A DNA stretch of 64,000 nt from DASUPK01 sp963821705. GTDB lineage: Bacteria; Actinomycetota; Thermoleophilia; Solirubrobacterales; 70-9. The notes under the pieces were generated by a model. It saw only the letters and a program-made list of their open reading frames with translations, had not been told where the DNA came from and ran no database searches. A program made the position numbers and the translations under genes. The stretch is taken from assembly GCA_963821705.1 (NCBI GenBank), contig CAWGEV010000007.1, positions 558,001-622,000 on the forward strand, in the 5' to 3' direction. This document shows positions 8,436 to 16,245 of this stretch, piece by piece (the first letter of the stretch is position 1; each line of letters begins with the position of its first letter).

Positions 8436-10097
8436 TCAATCCGCGAGCTGGTGCTCCGCCAACTCGCGTTTCAGGACCTTACCCGTCGCGTTGCGTGGAA
8501 GCTCGTCGACGAAGACGATTTCGCGAGGGACCTTGTAGCGGGCGAGGTTCGCCTTCACGTAGTCCTTCAACTCGTCCTCGCCGAGGTCCGAGCCCTCGTC
8601 CTTGACCACAAAGGCCCGGAGCCGCTGGCCGAACTGCTCGTCCTCGACCCCGATCGCGGCCGCCTCCACCACTCCGTCGTGGTCCGAGAGCAGATCCTCG
8701 ACCTCACGCGGGAAGACGTTCTCCCCGCCGGAGACGATCATCTCATCGTCGCGGCCGTCGATGAAGAGCCGCCCGCCGTCGTCGAAGTGCCCGACGTCGC
8801 CGGAGGAGAGCAGGTCCCCGAGATGCTCCTTGTCCCCTCCGCCGGTGTAGCCCTCGAACGCCAGCTGGTTGCCAATGAAGATCCTGCCGGTCTCGCCCCG
8901 CGGAACGTCCTTGCCGTCCTCGTCGACGATCCGGATCACGGTGCCGCGCGGCGGCTGGCCGGCGGTGCCGGGCGCAGCGCGCATGTCCTCGGGGGTCGCG
9001 ATCGTCGCCCAGGCGACCTCAGTGGAGCCGTAGAGGTTGTAGAGGTTGTCCCCGAACTCGTCCATCCAATTGGTGGCGAGCTCCCCCGGCAGGGCCGAAC
9101 CGCTCGCGGCCGTCACCTCCAGCGTGGAGAGGTCGTACCGGCGCTTGATCTCCTCCGGCAGGGCGAGGATGCGCTGCATCATCACGGGCACCACGGCGAG
9201 GGTCCGGGCGCGGTGCTCGGCGATCGCCTGCAGCGTCTCCTCGGGATCGAACTTGTGCCGGAGGACCATGGTCGATGCGGTCGGCAGGCTGAGCATGAAG
9301 TGCAGGAAGCCCCAGGAGTGGAAGAGCGGCGCCGCGATCATCACCGTCTCACCGGAGCGCCTCGGGATCTTGGAGAAGAGCGCGGCCAGGGCACCGAGTC
9401 CCTCCGGCTCGCTGCGCTGGGCGCCCTTGGGCGTCCCGGTCGTGCCCGAGGTGAGGATGATGTAGCGGCCGTGCTCGTCCGGCGGATCGATGTCCTCGCC
9501 GTGCGAGCCGGAGATCAGCTGCTCGAGGGTGACCTCATCGGTCCCCTCCTTCTCCTCCCAGGCGACGAACCGCCGCAGGTTTACGGCGCCGGAGAGAAGA
9601 TCTGTGAACTCCTGGTCGTAGATCAGGGCTGACGGCTTCTCGCGGTCCAGCACGTCGGCGAGCTGCGGGCCGGCGAACGCGGTGTTGAGGTAGAGGGCGA
9701 CGGCGCCGAGCTTCGCGCACGCCATCGTCGCCTCGATGAAGTAGCGGTGGTTGCGGCACATGATCGCGACGCCGTCGCCGGTCTCGACTCCCTCGTCGCG
9801 GAGAGCTCGAGCCAGGGCGTTCGATCGGCGATGGGTGCGCTCCCAGGTGAGGGTGCCGGCATCGTCGACGATCGCCACTCGATCGGGCTCTGTGATCGCA
9901 TTGGCGAAGGACCCGAGGGCGGGCGAGGCGCCGAGGCGGACGTACTGCTGGACGATCCGACCGAGCTTGTCCGGCCGGATCGGGCGAATCAGGCCGACGG
10001 CGTGGAAGACCTTGATTTCCCAGGCTGCGTCGCCGAGCGCCGCCGGAACTCGCGTCGCGATACTCGCCAGCCCCTCTCTCAGCCGGTCCTGCGCCAT
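8436..10097 (-). CDS. AMP-forming acyl-CoA synthetase (fatty-acid-CoA ligase)
   Basis: 553 residues from ATG 10097 (an in-frame TTG at 10106 is an alternative). ANL-superfamily motifs appear in order: the ATP-phosphate loop LTSGTTGTPKGA near residue 225, YGSTE near 345, the hinge region GDVGHFDDGGRLFIDGR, then DDEMIVSGGENVFPREVE, and the catalytic C-terminal lysine in RNATGKVLKRE. It activates a carboxylic acid, probably a medium- or long-chain fatty acid, with ATP and then CoA. The N-terminal 40 residues match bacterial FadD-like ligases. It lies on the minus strand below ispF and above the coiled-coil gene, breaking the ispF-cysS pair found in Bacillus-type clusters. Confidence 0.9.
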   Translation of the reverse strand: MAQDRLREGLASIATRVPAALGDAAWEIKVFHAVGLIRPIRPDKLGRIVQQYVRLGASPALGSFANAITEPDRVAIVDDAGTLTWERTHRRSNALARALRDEGVETGDGVAIMCRNHRYFIEATMACAKLGAVALYLNTAFAGPQLADVLDREKPSALIYDQEFTDLLSGAVNLRRFVAWEEKEGTDEVTLEQLISGSHGEDIDPPDEHGRYIILTSGTTGTPKGAQRSEPEGLGALAALFSKIPRRSGETVMIAAPLFHSWGFLHFMLSLPTASTMVLRHKFDPEETLQAIAEHRARTLAVVPVMMQRILALPEEIKRRYDLSTLEVTAASGSALPGELATNWMDEFGDNLYNLYGSTEVAWATIATPEDMRAAPGTAGQPPRGTVIRIVDEDGKDVPRGETGRIFIGNQLAFEGYTGGGDKEHLGDLLSSGDVGHFDDGGRLFIDGRDDEMIVSGGENVFPREVEDLLSDHDGVVEAAAIGVEDEQFGQRLRAFVVKDEGSDLGEDELKDYVKANLARYKVPREIVFVDELPRNATGKVLKRELAEHQLAD

Positions 10098-10139
10098 CCG
10101 GCACAAGCTTATGGGGGACCGCCTGCCGGCGAAGCCTCG

Positions 10140-10619
10140 TCAGGCTCTCTGGAGCTCCTCGCCCGTGTCGACGAGGGCGACCGCCATACAGGCGATTCCC
10201 TCGCCTCGCCCGATGGCTCCCATGCCCTCGTTGGTGGAGGCCTTGACGCTGACCGGCGCCGAGAGCACCCCGGCGAGAGTCGAGGAGATCTCGGCCTTGT
10301 ACGGCGCGAGCTTGGGCTCCTCGCAGATCACCGTCAGGTCCACGTTGGTGACCGCCCCAGACATCCGGCCCACGACGATTCGCAGCAGGTCGATCGAGTT
10401 CGCGTCACGCCACTGCTCCTCATCGTCGGGGAAGAGCTCGCCGATGTCGCCGAGCCCACCGGCGCCCAGCAGGGCGTCGATGACCGCGTGAGTGAGCACG
10501 TCCGCATCCGAGTGGCCGGTCAGGCCGCGGTCGTGCTCGATCTCGACCCCGCCGATCACCAACCGCTCACCCTCCACGAGCCGGTGGCTGTCATAGCCGA
10601 TGCCGACGCGAAGCGCCAT
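10140..10619 (-). CDS. ispF: 2-C-methyl-D-erythritol 2,4-cyclodiphosphate synthase
   Basis: 159 residues, the usual IspF length. Metal-binding Asp and His are seen in GYDSHR (residues 8-13), and the third ligand is in GHSDADVLTHAVIDALLG. DIGELFPD and the substrate loop KASTNEGMGAIGRGEG follow. It closes the cyclodiphosphate ring in the MEP isoprenoid pathway. ATG at 10619; its start overlaps the stop of the upstream PHP phosphatase gene by one base, so translation is coupled. ispD lies upstream on the same strand, separated here by the PHP and kup genes, which are not part of the usual ispD-ispF pair. Confidence 0.95.
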   Translation of the reverse strand: MALRVGIGYDSHRLVEGERLVIGGVEIEHDRGLTGHSDADVLTHAVIDALLGAGGLGDIGELFPDDEEQWRDANSIDLLRIVVGRMSGAVTNVDLTVICEEPKLAPYKAEISSTLAGVLSAPVSVKASTNEGMGAIGRGEGIACMAVALVDTGEELQRA

Positions 10620-11491
10620 CAGCTGCCCGCCTCCCCCGGTTCGGTGACCTCGGCCGCATCCTCGCGCACCCGCCCCAGCGGCTCCAGCCTGCGCTCGCGT
10701 CCCTCGAAGACGCAGATGCGCTCGACGCCCAGAGAGCGAAGGAACTCCATCGCCTGGTCATACCCGTAGCCGACCTGGTCAGGCGCGTGGGCATCCGACG
10801 AGAGGGCGAACTCGGCGCCGGCCTCGACGCACATCTCGGCCAGGGCCGGGGCGGGATAGATCTCGCCGACTGGCTTGCGGAGGCCCGCGGTCGACACCTC
10901 GACCGCGATGCCGGACCCGGCGACCGCCTCCACGAAAGGCTCGTAGTGGAAGCGCGGATCGCGTTCGGGAGCCGGCATGTCCGCGCCCCACATCTTCACC
11001 AGGTCGGGATGCGAGACGACGTCGAACAGGCCCGAGCGGACCAGCTGGGCCTGCCACCGGAAGTACTCGGCCCAGAGGTCGTCGGGGTCGCCGATCTTCT
11101 CCCAGACGTCGTAGCGGCGGTCGTCGATCGCGCCGGCCTCGCCGAGGTAGTGGACCGAGCCGATCACGTAGTCGAAGTCGCGGTCGAGCAGGTTCGCGAT
11201 CCGGTCCTCGCTCCCCGGGACGAAGTCGCATTCGATCCCGAGCCGCAGCGGCGTGCCGCGAACGAAATCGCAATACGCGTCGAGATCGTCGCGCGCCTGG
11301 CTCTCCCAGTACGGGTGCCGCCAGATCTCCAGCGCGTCGGTGAACCGGTAGACGTGCTCGGAGACGCCGAGCTCGTCGATCCCGTGCTCCTCGGCCGCGG
11401 CCAGGTAGTGATCGACGTTCTCCTCGGTGAAGTACGCGCGGGCCTCCCCGACCTCGTCGGGTCGCAGGTGCAGGTGGTAGTCGGTGAGCAC
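10619..11491 (-). CDS. PHP-domain phosphatase, histidinol-phosphatase-like
   Basis: About 290 residues. The PHP metal-site motif DYHLHLRPDE lies at the extreme N terminus. Further metal ligands are suggested by GVSEHVYRF, GIECDF, IGSVHYLG, VVSHPDLVK and the late SSDAHAPDQVGYG. These follow the order expected for the PHP/HisJ-type fold with a trinuclear metal site. The likely reaction is dephosphorylation of L-histidinol phosphate, though substrate within PHP enzymes is hard to call. GTG start at 11491 gives the family-type N terminus; an in-frame GTG at 11515 is possible. The stop overlaps the ispF start. Confidence 0.8.
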   Translation of the reverse strand: MLTDYHLHLRPDEVGEARAYFTEENVDHYLAAAEEHGIDELGVSEHVYRFTDALEIWRHPYWESQARDDLDAYCDFVRGTPLRLGIECDFVPGSEDRIANLLDRDFDYVIGSVHYLGEAGAIDDRRYDVWEKIGDPDDLWAEYFRWQAQLVRSGLFDVVSHPDLVKMWGADMPAPERDPRFHYEPFVEAVAGSGIAVEVSTAGLRKPVGEIYPAPALAEMCVEAGAEFALSSDAHAPDQVGYGYDQAMEFLRSLGVERICVFEGRERRLEPLGRVREDAAEVTEPGEAGS

Positions 11492-11533
11492 GGGACGAAC
11501 GCTACCCGGGTCCACGTCCTAGAGTCCCGGCCC

Positions 11534-11683
11534 GTGCTCGTGAAGCTCGGCATCTTGCTGGCGGCGTTCGCCGTGGGGGTCGGCCTGGCCGAGCTCTTCG
11601 GGGCGAAGAACCTGGGGACCGCCCTCGGGGTCGGCCAGCTCACCTTCGTGATCGGGCTCATCTACGTTCTGATGCGGCGTTAG
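11534..11683 (+). CDS. Small two-span membrane protein
   Basis: 49 residues from GTG 11534 (or GTG 11540). Two hydrophobic stretches (about residues 3-19 and 30-46) are joined by a short loop AELFGAKNLGT, ending in a basic Arg-Arg tail. The small size and two-helix hairpin resemble small integral membrane proteins annotated only as hypothetical in actinobacteria. It lies in the gap between two minus-strand genes: divergent from the PHP phosphatase and convergent with kup, 8 bp from the kup stop. A chance reading frame is possible, but the clean hydrophobic hairpin and exact fit in the gap favour a gene. Confidence 0.5.
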   Translation: MLVKLGILLAAFAVGVGLAELFGAKNLGTALGVGQLTFVIGLIYVLMRR

Positions 11684-11691
11684 CCGGCCGC

Positions 11692-13602
11692 TCAGAACTC
11701 GATCTGGGACCCGAGGATCACCGTGCGCTGGCGCGGCAGGTGGAAGTAGTCGGCCGGCTCCGCCGCGAGCAAGGCGGTGGCGAGGAAGAGCCGCTTCCGC
11801 CAGACGGCCATCCCGGGCTTGTCGGTCGGCTTGAGCTCCACCTTGGAGAGGTAATAGGACGCCTCGCCCACTTCGAGCGGGCACTCGACTCCGGCCTTCT
11901 CGATCAGCCTGACCATCCTGGGGACGTTGAACTCCTCCGAGTAACCGTGCTTGGCGCGGACGAAGGTGATGCCGTCATCCCGGTACCCGAGCCGGTCGAT
12001 CTCGAGGCGCTGGGAGTCGGGCAGGCGCGGGACCGGCAGGGTGTCGAGGGAGAGGATCACCACGTGCTCGTTCAGCGAATGCAGGTGGTCGACGCAGGCA
12101 CGCATCGAGAGAGGCGCGGTCTCCTTGCCCCGGTTCATGAAGATCCCCGTGCCCCTCACCCGGGTCACCGGAGGATCCTTGGCCCGGATCTCGTCGATGA
12201 AGTCCTGGAGCGGGCCCTCAACGCTGAACCGCTCGGCCGTCACCAGCTCGCGGCCGCGGTACCAGGTGACCATCACCGTGAAGAGCAGGACCGCGATCGT
12301 CAGCGAGAGCCAGGCCCCGTGGCCGATCTTCGTCAGGTTCGCCCCGAAGAAGGAGAGATCGACGACCAGGAAGGCGGCGGCCCCCGCCAGCGACAGCCAG
12401 AGGGGCCGGTGCCAGCGATGTCGGACCAGGACGAAGAAGAGCACCGTCGTGATCGTGATCGTGCCGGTGACCGCCACCCCGTAGGCAAACGCCAGGTGCA
12501 CCGACGTCTGAAAGGTCAGCACCAGGACCAGGACCGCCGCCATCAGCAACCAGTTGATGACGGGCACGTAGACCTGGCCGATCTCATGCTCCGAGGTGTG
12601 GACGATGTGCAGGCGGGGCAGGTAGCCGAGCTGCGCCGCCTGGTGGGCGATCGAAAAGGCGCCTGAGATCACCGCCTGGGAGGCGATCACCGTGGCGGCG
12701 GTGGCGAGGACGACCAGCGGGATCAGCCCGGCGTGAGGCATCAGGTTGAAGAACGGGGCGGCGCTCGCGCTTGGGTTGTCGAGGATCAGGCCGCCCTGCC
12801 CCAGGTAGCTGAGGATGCAGGCGGGAAAGACGAGCAGCAGCCAGGCGCGGGTGATCGCCGCGCGCCCGAAGTGGCCAAGGTCGGCATAGAGCGCCTCGAC
12901 CCCGGTGATGGCGAGGACGACCGCCGCCAGCGAGAAGAACCCGGTCGAGCCGCTGTGGAAGAGGAAGTCGACCGCGTAGCTCGGCAAGAGGGCTTTGAGG
13001 ACCTCCGGCTGCATGGTGATTCCGCGGATCCCGAGCGCGGCGATCGTGGCGAACCAGACCACCATGATCGGCCCGAACATCCGCCCGACCCACGCGGTGC
13101 CCAGCCTCTGGATCGCGAAGAGGGCGAGGACGATCGTGACCGTGATGGGCACGACCAGGCTGTTCATCGAGGACGAGATCGACTTCGTGCCCTCGACCGC
13201 GGACAGAACCGAGATCGCCGGGGTGATCATGCTGTCGCCGAAGAAGAGCGCCGCACCGAAGACGCCGAGGCCCGCCAGCAGGAACTTGGTCCGTCCGCGG
13301 ATCTCCTCGGAGAGCTGGCGGATCTGGGAGATCAGGGCCATGATCCCGCCCTCTCCCTGGTTGTCCGCGCCCATCACGAGGCCGACGTACTTGACGGTGA
13401 CCTCGATCATGACCGCCCAGAAGATCAGCGAGACGACGCCGTAGATGCTCTGCAGCGATTCGTGGACCGGGTGCGGGTCGTGCGGGTTGAAGACCGTCTG
13501 GATCGTGTAGATCGGGCTCGTGCCGATGTCCCCGAAGACGACGCCCAGCGCCGCGACGGTGAGGGCCGTTCTCCCCAGGGTCCGCTTTCGCTCGGAGTCC
13601 AT
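11692..13602 (-). CDS. kup: KUP/HAK-family potassium uptake permease
   Basis: 636 residues, close to the usual KUP length. The N-terminal family signature GVVFGDIGTSPIYTIQTVF is present, followed by GGIMALISQ, GAALFFGDSMITPAISVLSAVEG and about twelve membrane spans up to residue 440. A cytoplasmic C-terminal domain of about 190 residues follows. KUP proteins import K+ with H+. The gene starts 12 bp after the ispD stop on the same strand, so it is probably transcribed with carD-ispD, downstream of disA. In other bacteria c-di-AMP made by DisA controls K+ uptake, so this placement is suggestive. No separate promoter space exists. Confidence 0.95.
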   Translation of the reverse strand: MDSERKRTLGRTALTVAALGVVFGDIGTSPIYTIQTVFNPHDPHPVHESLQSIYGVVSLIFWAVMIEVTVKYVGLVMGADNQGEGGIMALISQIRQLSEEIRGRTKFLLAGLGVFGAALFFGDSMITPAISVLSAVEGTKSISSSMNSLVVPITVTIVLALFAIQRLGTAWVGRMFGPIMVVWFATIAALGIRGITMQPEVLKALLPSYAVDFLFHSGSTGFFSLAAVVLAITGVEALYADLGHFGRAAITRAWLLLVFPACILSYLGQGGLILDNPSASAAPFFNLMPHAGLIPLVVLATAATVIASQAVISGAFSIAHQAAQLGYLPRLHIVHTSEHEIGQVYVPVINWLLMAAVLVLVLTFQTSVHLAFAYGVAVTGTITITTVLFFVLVRHRWHRPLWLSLAGAAAFLVVDLSFFGANLTKIGHGAWLSLTIAVLLFTVMVTWYRGRELVTAERFSVEGPLQDFIDEIRAKDPPVTRVRGTGIFMNRGKETAPLSMRACVDHLHSLNEHVVILSLDTLPVPRLPDSQRLEIDRLGYRDDGITFVRAKHGYSEEFNVPRMVRLIEKAGVECPLEVGEASYYLSKVELKPTDKPGMAVWRKRLFLATALLAAEPADYFHLPRQRTVILGSQIEF

Positions 13603-13614
13603 GGTCCAGCGGAC

Positions 13615-14262
13615 CTACGCGCGCTCGCGCAGCAGGAGCTCGGCGACTCGCAGGTCGAAGGGGGTTGTCACCTTGAGGTTGTCGGGTGACGTGGAGTGGA
13701 TCAGCACCCGCCCGCCCCGGCGCTCAACCAGCATCGCGTCGTCGCTGGCAGCCGGCAGGGAATCTGGATCGGAGAGAGCCTCGCGGAGCGCCTCGATCCG
13801 GAAGGCCTGGGGTGTCTGCACCGCCCAGAGCCCATCCCGCTCCAGGGTGCGCTCCACCTGGCCCTCGTCGCCGGCCTGCTTGATGGTGTCGGTGACCGGC
13901 GTCGCCGCGATCACCCCCGCGGCGTCCGCCTCCGCGGCCAGCTCCTCGACCACCGCATCGATCAAGCCGGGGGTGACCAGTGGCCGGGCCGCGTCGTGGA
14001 TGACCACGATCTCCCCGCCGCAGAGCGCCAGCGCGTTGGCGACGGACTCGGAGCGGTGCTCCCCGCCCGCCACCGCAACCACGCCCAGCTCCGCCACGGC
14101 CTCGTCCTCGCCCGGCGGTGCGGCGACGACGATCTCGTCGACCGAGCTCGCCGCCCTGAACGCATCGAGGGACCACTCGAGCATCGGCCGCCCCGCAAGC
14201 TCGACGAAAGCCTTCGGGCCGCCGGCTCCGAGCCTCTGCCCGGAGCCGGCGGCCGCGATCAC
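13615..14262 (-). CDS. ispD: 2-C-methyl-D-erythritol 4-phosphate cytidylyltransferase
   Basis: 215 residues. The nucleotidyltransferase signature opens the protein: VIAAAGSGQRLGAGGPKAF, with the catalytic Arg and Lys. VVIHDAARPLVTP lies near residue 80, and the late catalytic residues are in TPQAFR and NLKVTTPFDL. It attaches CMP to MEP in isoprenoid synthesis. GTG start at 14262; the frame upstream has no other start, and this places the first strand at the very N terminus, slightly shorter than usual. It starts 19 bp after the carD stop, so one transcript with carD is expected, as in many actinobacteria. Confidence 0.92.
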   Translation of the reverse strand: MIAAAGSGQRLGAGGPKAFVELAGRPMLEWSLDAFRAASSVDEIVVAAPPGEDEAVAELGVVAVAGGEHRSESVANALALCGGEIVVIHDAARPLVTPGLIDAVVEELAAEADAAGVIAATPVTDTIKQAGDEGQVERTLERDGLWAVQTPQAFRIEALREALSDPDSLPAASDDAMLVERRGGRVLIHSTSPDNLKVTTPFDLRVAELLLRERA

Positions 14263-14281
14263 GGCCGCTGCGGAGACCTTC

Positions 14282-14864
14282 TCAGGCGGTCGCCTTTGCG
14301 GCGCCGAAGCGCTCCTCCAGCAGCTCGTCCAGATAGGCTTCCGCGCCGTCCTCGTCCTTGTCCAGCGCGTACATGAACTCGGACGCGAGGATCTTCTTGG
14401 CGCGCGTGTACATCTGCTTCTCCCCGGTGGAGAGTCCCTTCTCCCATCTCACGGATGGCCAGGTTGCGAACAACCTCGGCAAGCTCGAAGACGTCGCCCG
14501 TCTTGATCTTCTCGCGGTTGTGCTTGAACCGGCGGTTCCAGTTCTTCGGCATCTCGGAGACCTCGTCGGTGAGGACCCCGATCACCTTCTTGACCTGCTC
14601 CTCGTCGATCACCCGCCGCAGACCGGCGCGGCTGGCGTTCTCGCACGGAACCATCACGGTCATGTTGTTGTGCAGGATGTTGATGGTGAGGTAGTCCCGC
14701 TTCTCGCCCATCAGATCCTTCGTCTCCTTCTTCAGGACCACACCCGCACCGTGATGCGGATAGACGACGTTGTCCCCGACCTCGAAGTTGATGATCGGAA
14801 CCTCGATGCCGAGGGCGGGAACCGCCGCCTCGTCCTGAACCTCCTCTGCTGTTACGTTCGGAAT
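14282..14864 (-). CDS. carD: CarD-family RNA polymerase-binding regulator (single frameshift)
   Basis: About 193 residues after removing one extra base. The N-terminal RNA polymerase interaction (Tudor-like) domain begins INFEVGDNVVYPHHGAGVV, with YLTINILHNNMTVMVPCEN. The C-terminal helical DNA-binding part reads WNRRFKHNREKIKTGDVFELAEVVRNLAIRE and then, in the next frame, EKGLSTGEKQMYTRAKKILASE. The frame change maps near 14443 (one surplus base). CarD stabilises open promoter complexes, notably at rRNA promoters, and is essential in mycobacteria. A real disruption is therefore unlikely and a sequence error more probable. No ATG/GTG/TTG lies before the conserved N terminus; the best start is an ATT at 14864 with a strong ribosome binding site. 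Confidence 0.88.
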
Positions 14865-14877
14865 TGGTCTCTCCTTT
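14862..14877 (-). promoter_or_regulatory. Ribosome binding site that points to an ATT start for carD
   Basis: On the minus strand AAAGGAG (14871-14877) is followed six bases later by ATT at 14862-14864, in frame with the conserved CarD N terminus. No canonical start codon occurs between the Shine-Dalgarno sequence and the first conserved residues. The spacing is ideal for ATT. A base error at this codon is the alternative explanation. Confidence 0.55.
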
Positions 14878-14901
14878 CGTCGTGACGGCCTGACGGGGCC
14901 G

Positions 14902-16017
14902 TCAACTCTGTAAGTAACGGTCGACCGGGTCGACCTCCTGAAGCCTGCGCAGGCCCTCGCGGATGTCCTTGGCGCGGCCGGTGCCGACACCCTCGACTGC
15001 CTCGAGGTCGTCGTCACTCGCGGCGAGGACCTCCTCGAGGCCGCCGAACTCCTGGATGATCCGCTGCACCACCAGCTTGGGCAGGCGCGGAATTCGCCCG
15101 AGCACGCGATAGCCGCGGGGCGAAACCGGAAAGTCGAGAGTGGACACCTTGCGGTCGTAGCCGAGCAGCTCGGCGAGTCGGCCGAAGTCGAGCAGGTCCT
15201 GGTGGGGCATCCGCGCGATCGCCGCGGTGGTCGTTGTGAGGTTCTCCTCAGTGTCCTCGACCGAGTAGTCGCGGATGAGCGCAGCCTTGTCGGCGGCGAC
15301 CCCGACCATCGTCTCCTCGAGCTGCATCTCGATCAGGCGGCCCTCCGTGCCGAGCTCCACGATGTAGCGCTCGACCTCGACGGCCATCCGGGTCACCAGC
15401 TCGGCCCGCTGCAGCACCGAGAGCACGTCGTAGAGGACCGAGCCGCCCTCGAACTCCAGCTGGGTCAGCCGCGTCGAGACCGAGTCGAGGCGGGCACGGT
15501 ACTTGTCGAGGGTCGCGAGGCCCTGGTTGGCCTTGGCCAGGACCGCCGGGATGTCCTGGAGGATGTACTTCATCCCGCCCAGGTAGAGGGAGACCACGTC
15601 GCGGCGCTCGGAGATCGCCACCACCAGCGCGTCGGTCTGCTTGGAGACGCGCTCGGCGGTCCGGTGGCGGGTACCGGTCTCGGAGGAGAGGATCGTCGGA
15701 TCGGGCATCAGCTGGACGTTGGCGCCGACGATCTTCGTCGCCTGCTCGTTGAGGATGATCGCCCCGTCCATCTTCGCCACCTGGTAAAGCAGCGCCGGCG
15801 TGTAGTCGATGTCGAGGCTGATGCCTCCCGAAAAGAGAAAGGAGACCTCTTCCGGGTCTCCGATGACGATCAACCCACCCGTCCGCGAGTGGACGATGTT
15901 GTCGATCCCCTCGCGCAGTGCGGTGCCTGGGGCCACGATGTCGAGGGCCCGCAGAAGTCGCGGATCCTGTCGCGCCTCCAACTCCTGTAGATCGTCGCCG
16001 GGAAGCGAAGACGCCAT
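14902..16017 (-). CDS. disA: DNA integrity scanning protein DisA, diadenylate cyclase
   Basis: 371 residues, the full DisA length. The N-terminal DAC domain shows both active-site motifs: DGA at residues 84-86 and RHR at 117-119 (GTRHRTAERVSKQTDA). A central helical linker follows. The C-terminal helix-hairpin-helix domain (about 300-365) carries VVQRIIQEFGGLEEVLAA and AVEGVGTGRAKDIREGL for binding branched DNA. It condenses two ATP into c-di-AMP while scanning DNA, and stops at lesions or recombination intermediates. ATG at 16017. The neighbours radA upstream and carD downstream are standard. All catalytic residues are present, so c-di-AMP synthesis is expected. Confidence 0.96.
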   Translation of the reverse strand: MASSLPGDDLQELEARQDPRLLRALDIVAPGTALREGIDNIVHSRTGGLIVIGDPEEVSFLFSGGISLDIDYTPALLYQVAKMDGAIILNEQATKIVGANVQLMPDPTILSSETGTRHRTAERVSKQTDALVVAISERRDVVSLYLGGMKYILQDIPAVLAKANQGLATLDKYRARLDSVSTRLTQLEFEGGSVLYDVLSVLQRAELVTRMAVEVERYIVELGTEGRLIEMQLEETMVGVAADKAALIRDYSVEDTEENLTTTTAAIARMPHQDLLDFGRLAELLGYDRKVSTLDFPVSPRGYRVLGRIPRLPKLVVQRIIQEFGGLEEVLAASDDDLEAVEGVGTGRAKDIREGLRRLQEVDPVDRYLQS

Positions 16018-16100
16018 CGCGGTTGATGGAAGCAGAAACCAAAGAGGCGTGCTTTGCGGGGAAATCCGTGTGGAAAGGTCGGGTTAGTCCTTGTCAAGGG

Positions 16101-16190
16101 TTGCTGCGGCGCGGGTCCTGTCGCCGAATTTCATCGACACGCGCAAGGGCGCGTGTCGAGGGTGAAATTCGGCGCCACCCGCGCCAGCAA
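16101..16190. repeat. 90-nt extended stem-loop between radA and disA
   Basis: An almost continuous inverted repeat. The outermost arms are TTGCT / AGCAA (16101-16105 and 16186-16190). Next come GGCGCGGGT / ACCCGCGCC (16108-16116 and 16177-16185), then 12 perfect pairs (16122-16133 with 16163-16174) and 11 perfect pairs (16134-16144 with 16149-16159), closed by an AAGG tetraloop. No U-run follows, so it is not a classic terminator. It could be an RNA structure in the radA-disA transcript or a dispersed palindromic repeat. The 16-bp stretch at 16167-16182 recurs as a direct copy at 16220-16235. Confidence 0.8.
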
Positions 16191-16219
16191 CGTCTGAGAA
16201 TGAGCTCCCCGCCTCCAGC

Positions 16220-16235
16220 ATTCGGCGCCACCCGC
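16220..16235. repeat. 16-bp direct copy of part of the radA-disA palindrome
   Basis: ATTCGGCGCCACCCGC is found at 16167-16182, inside the right arm of the long stem-loop, and again at 16220-16235, 53 bp further on and just before the radA stop codon. A second copy of one arm beside a palindrome suggests duplication of a repeat unit or alternative pairing with the left arm. Confidence 0.7.
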
Positions 16236-16245
16236 CCGACGACGG

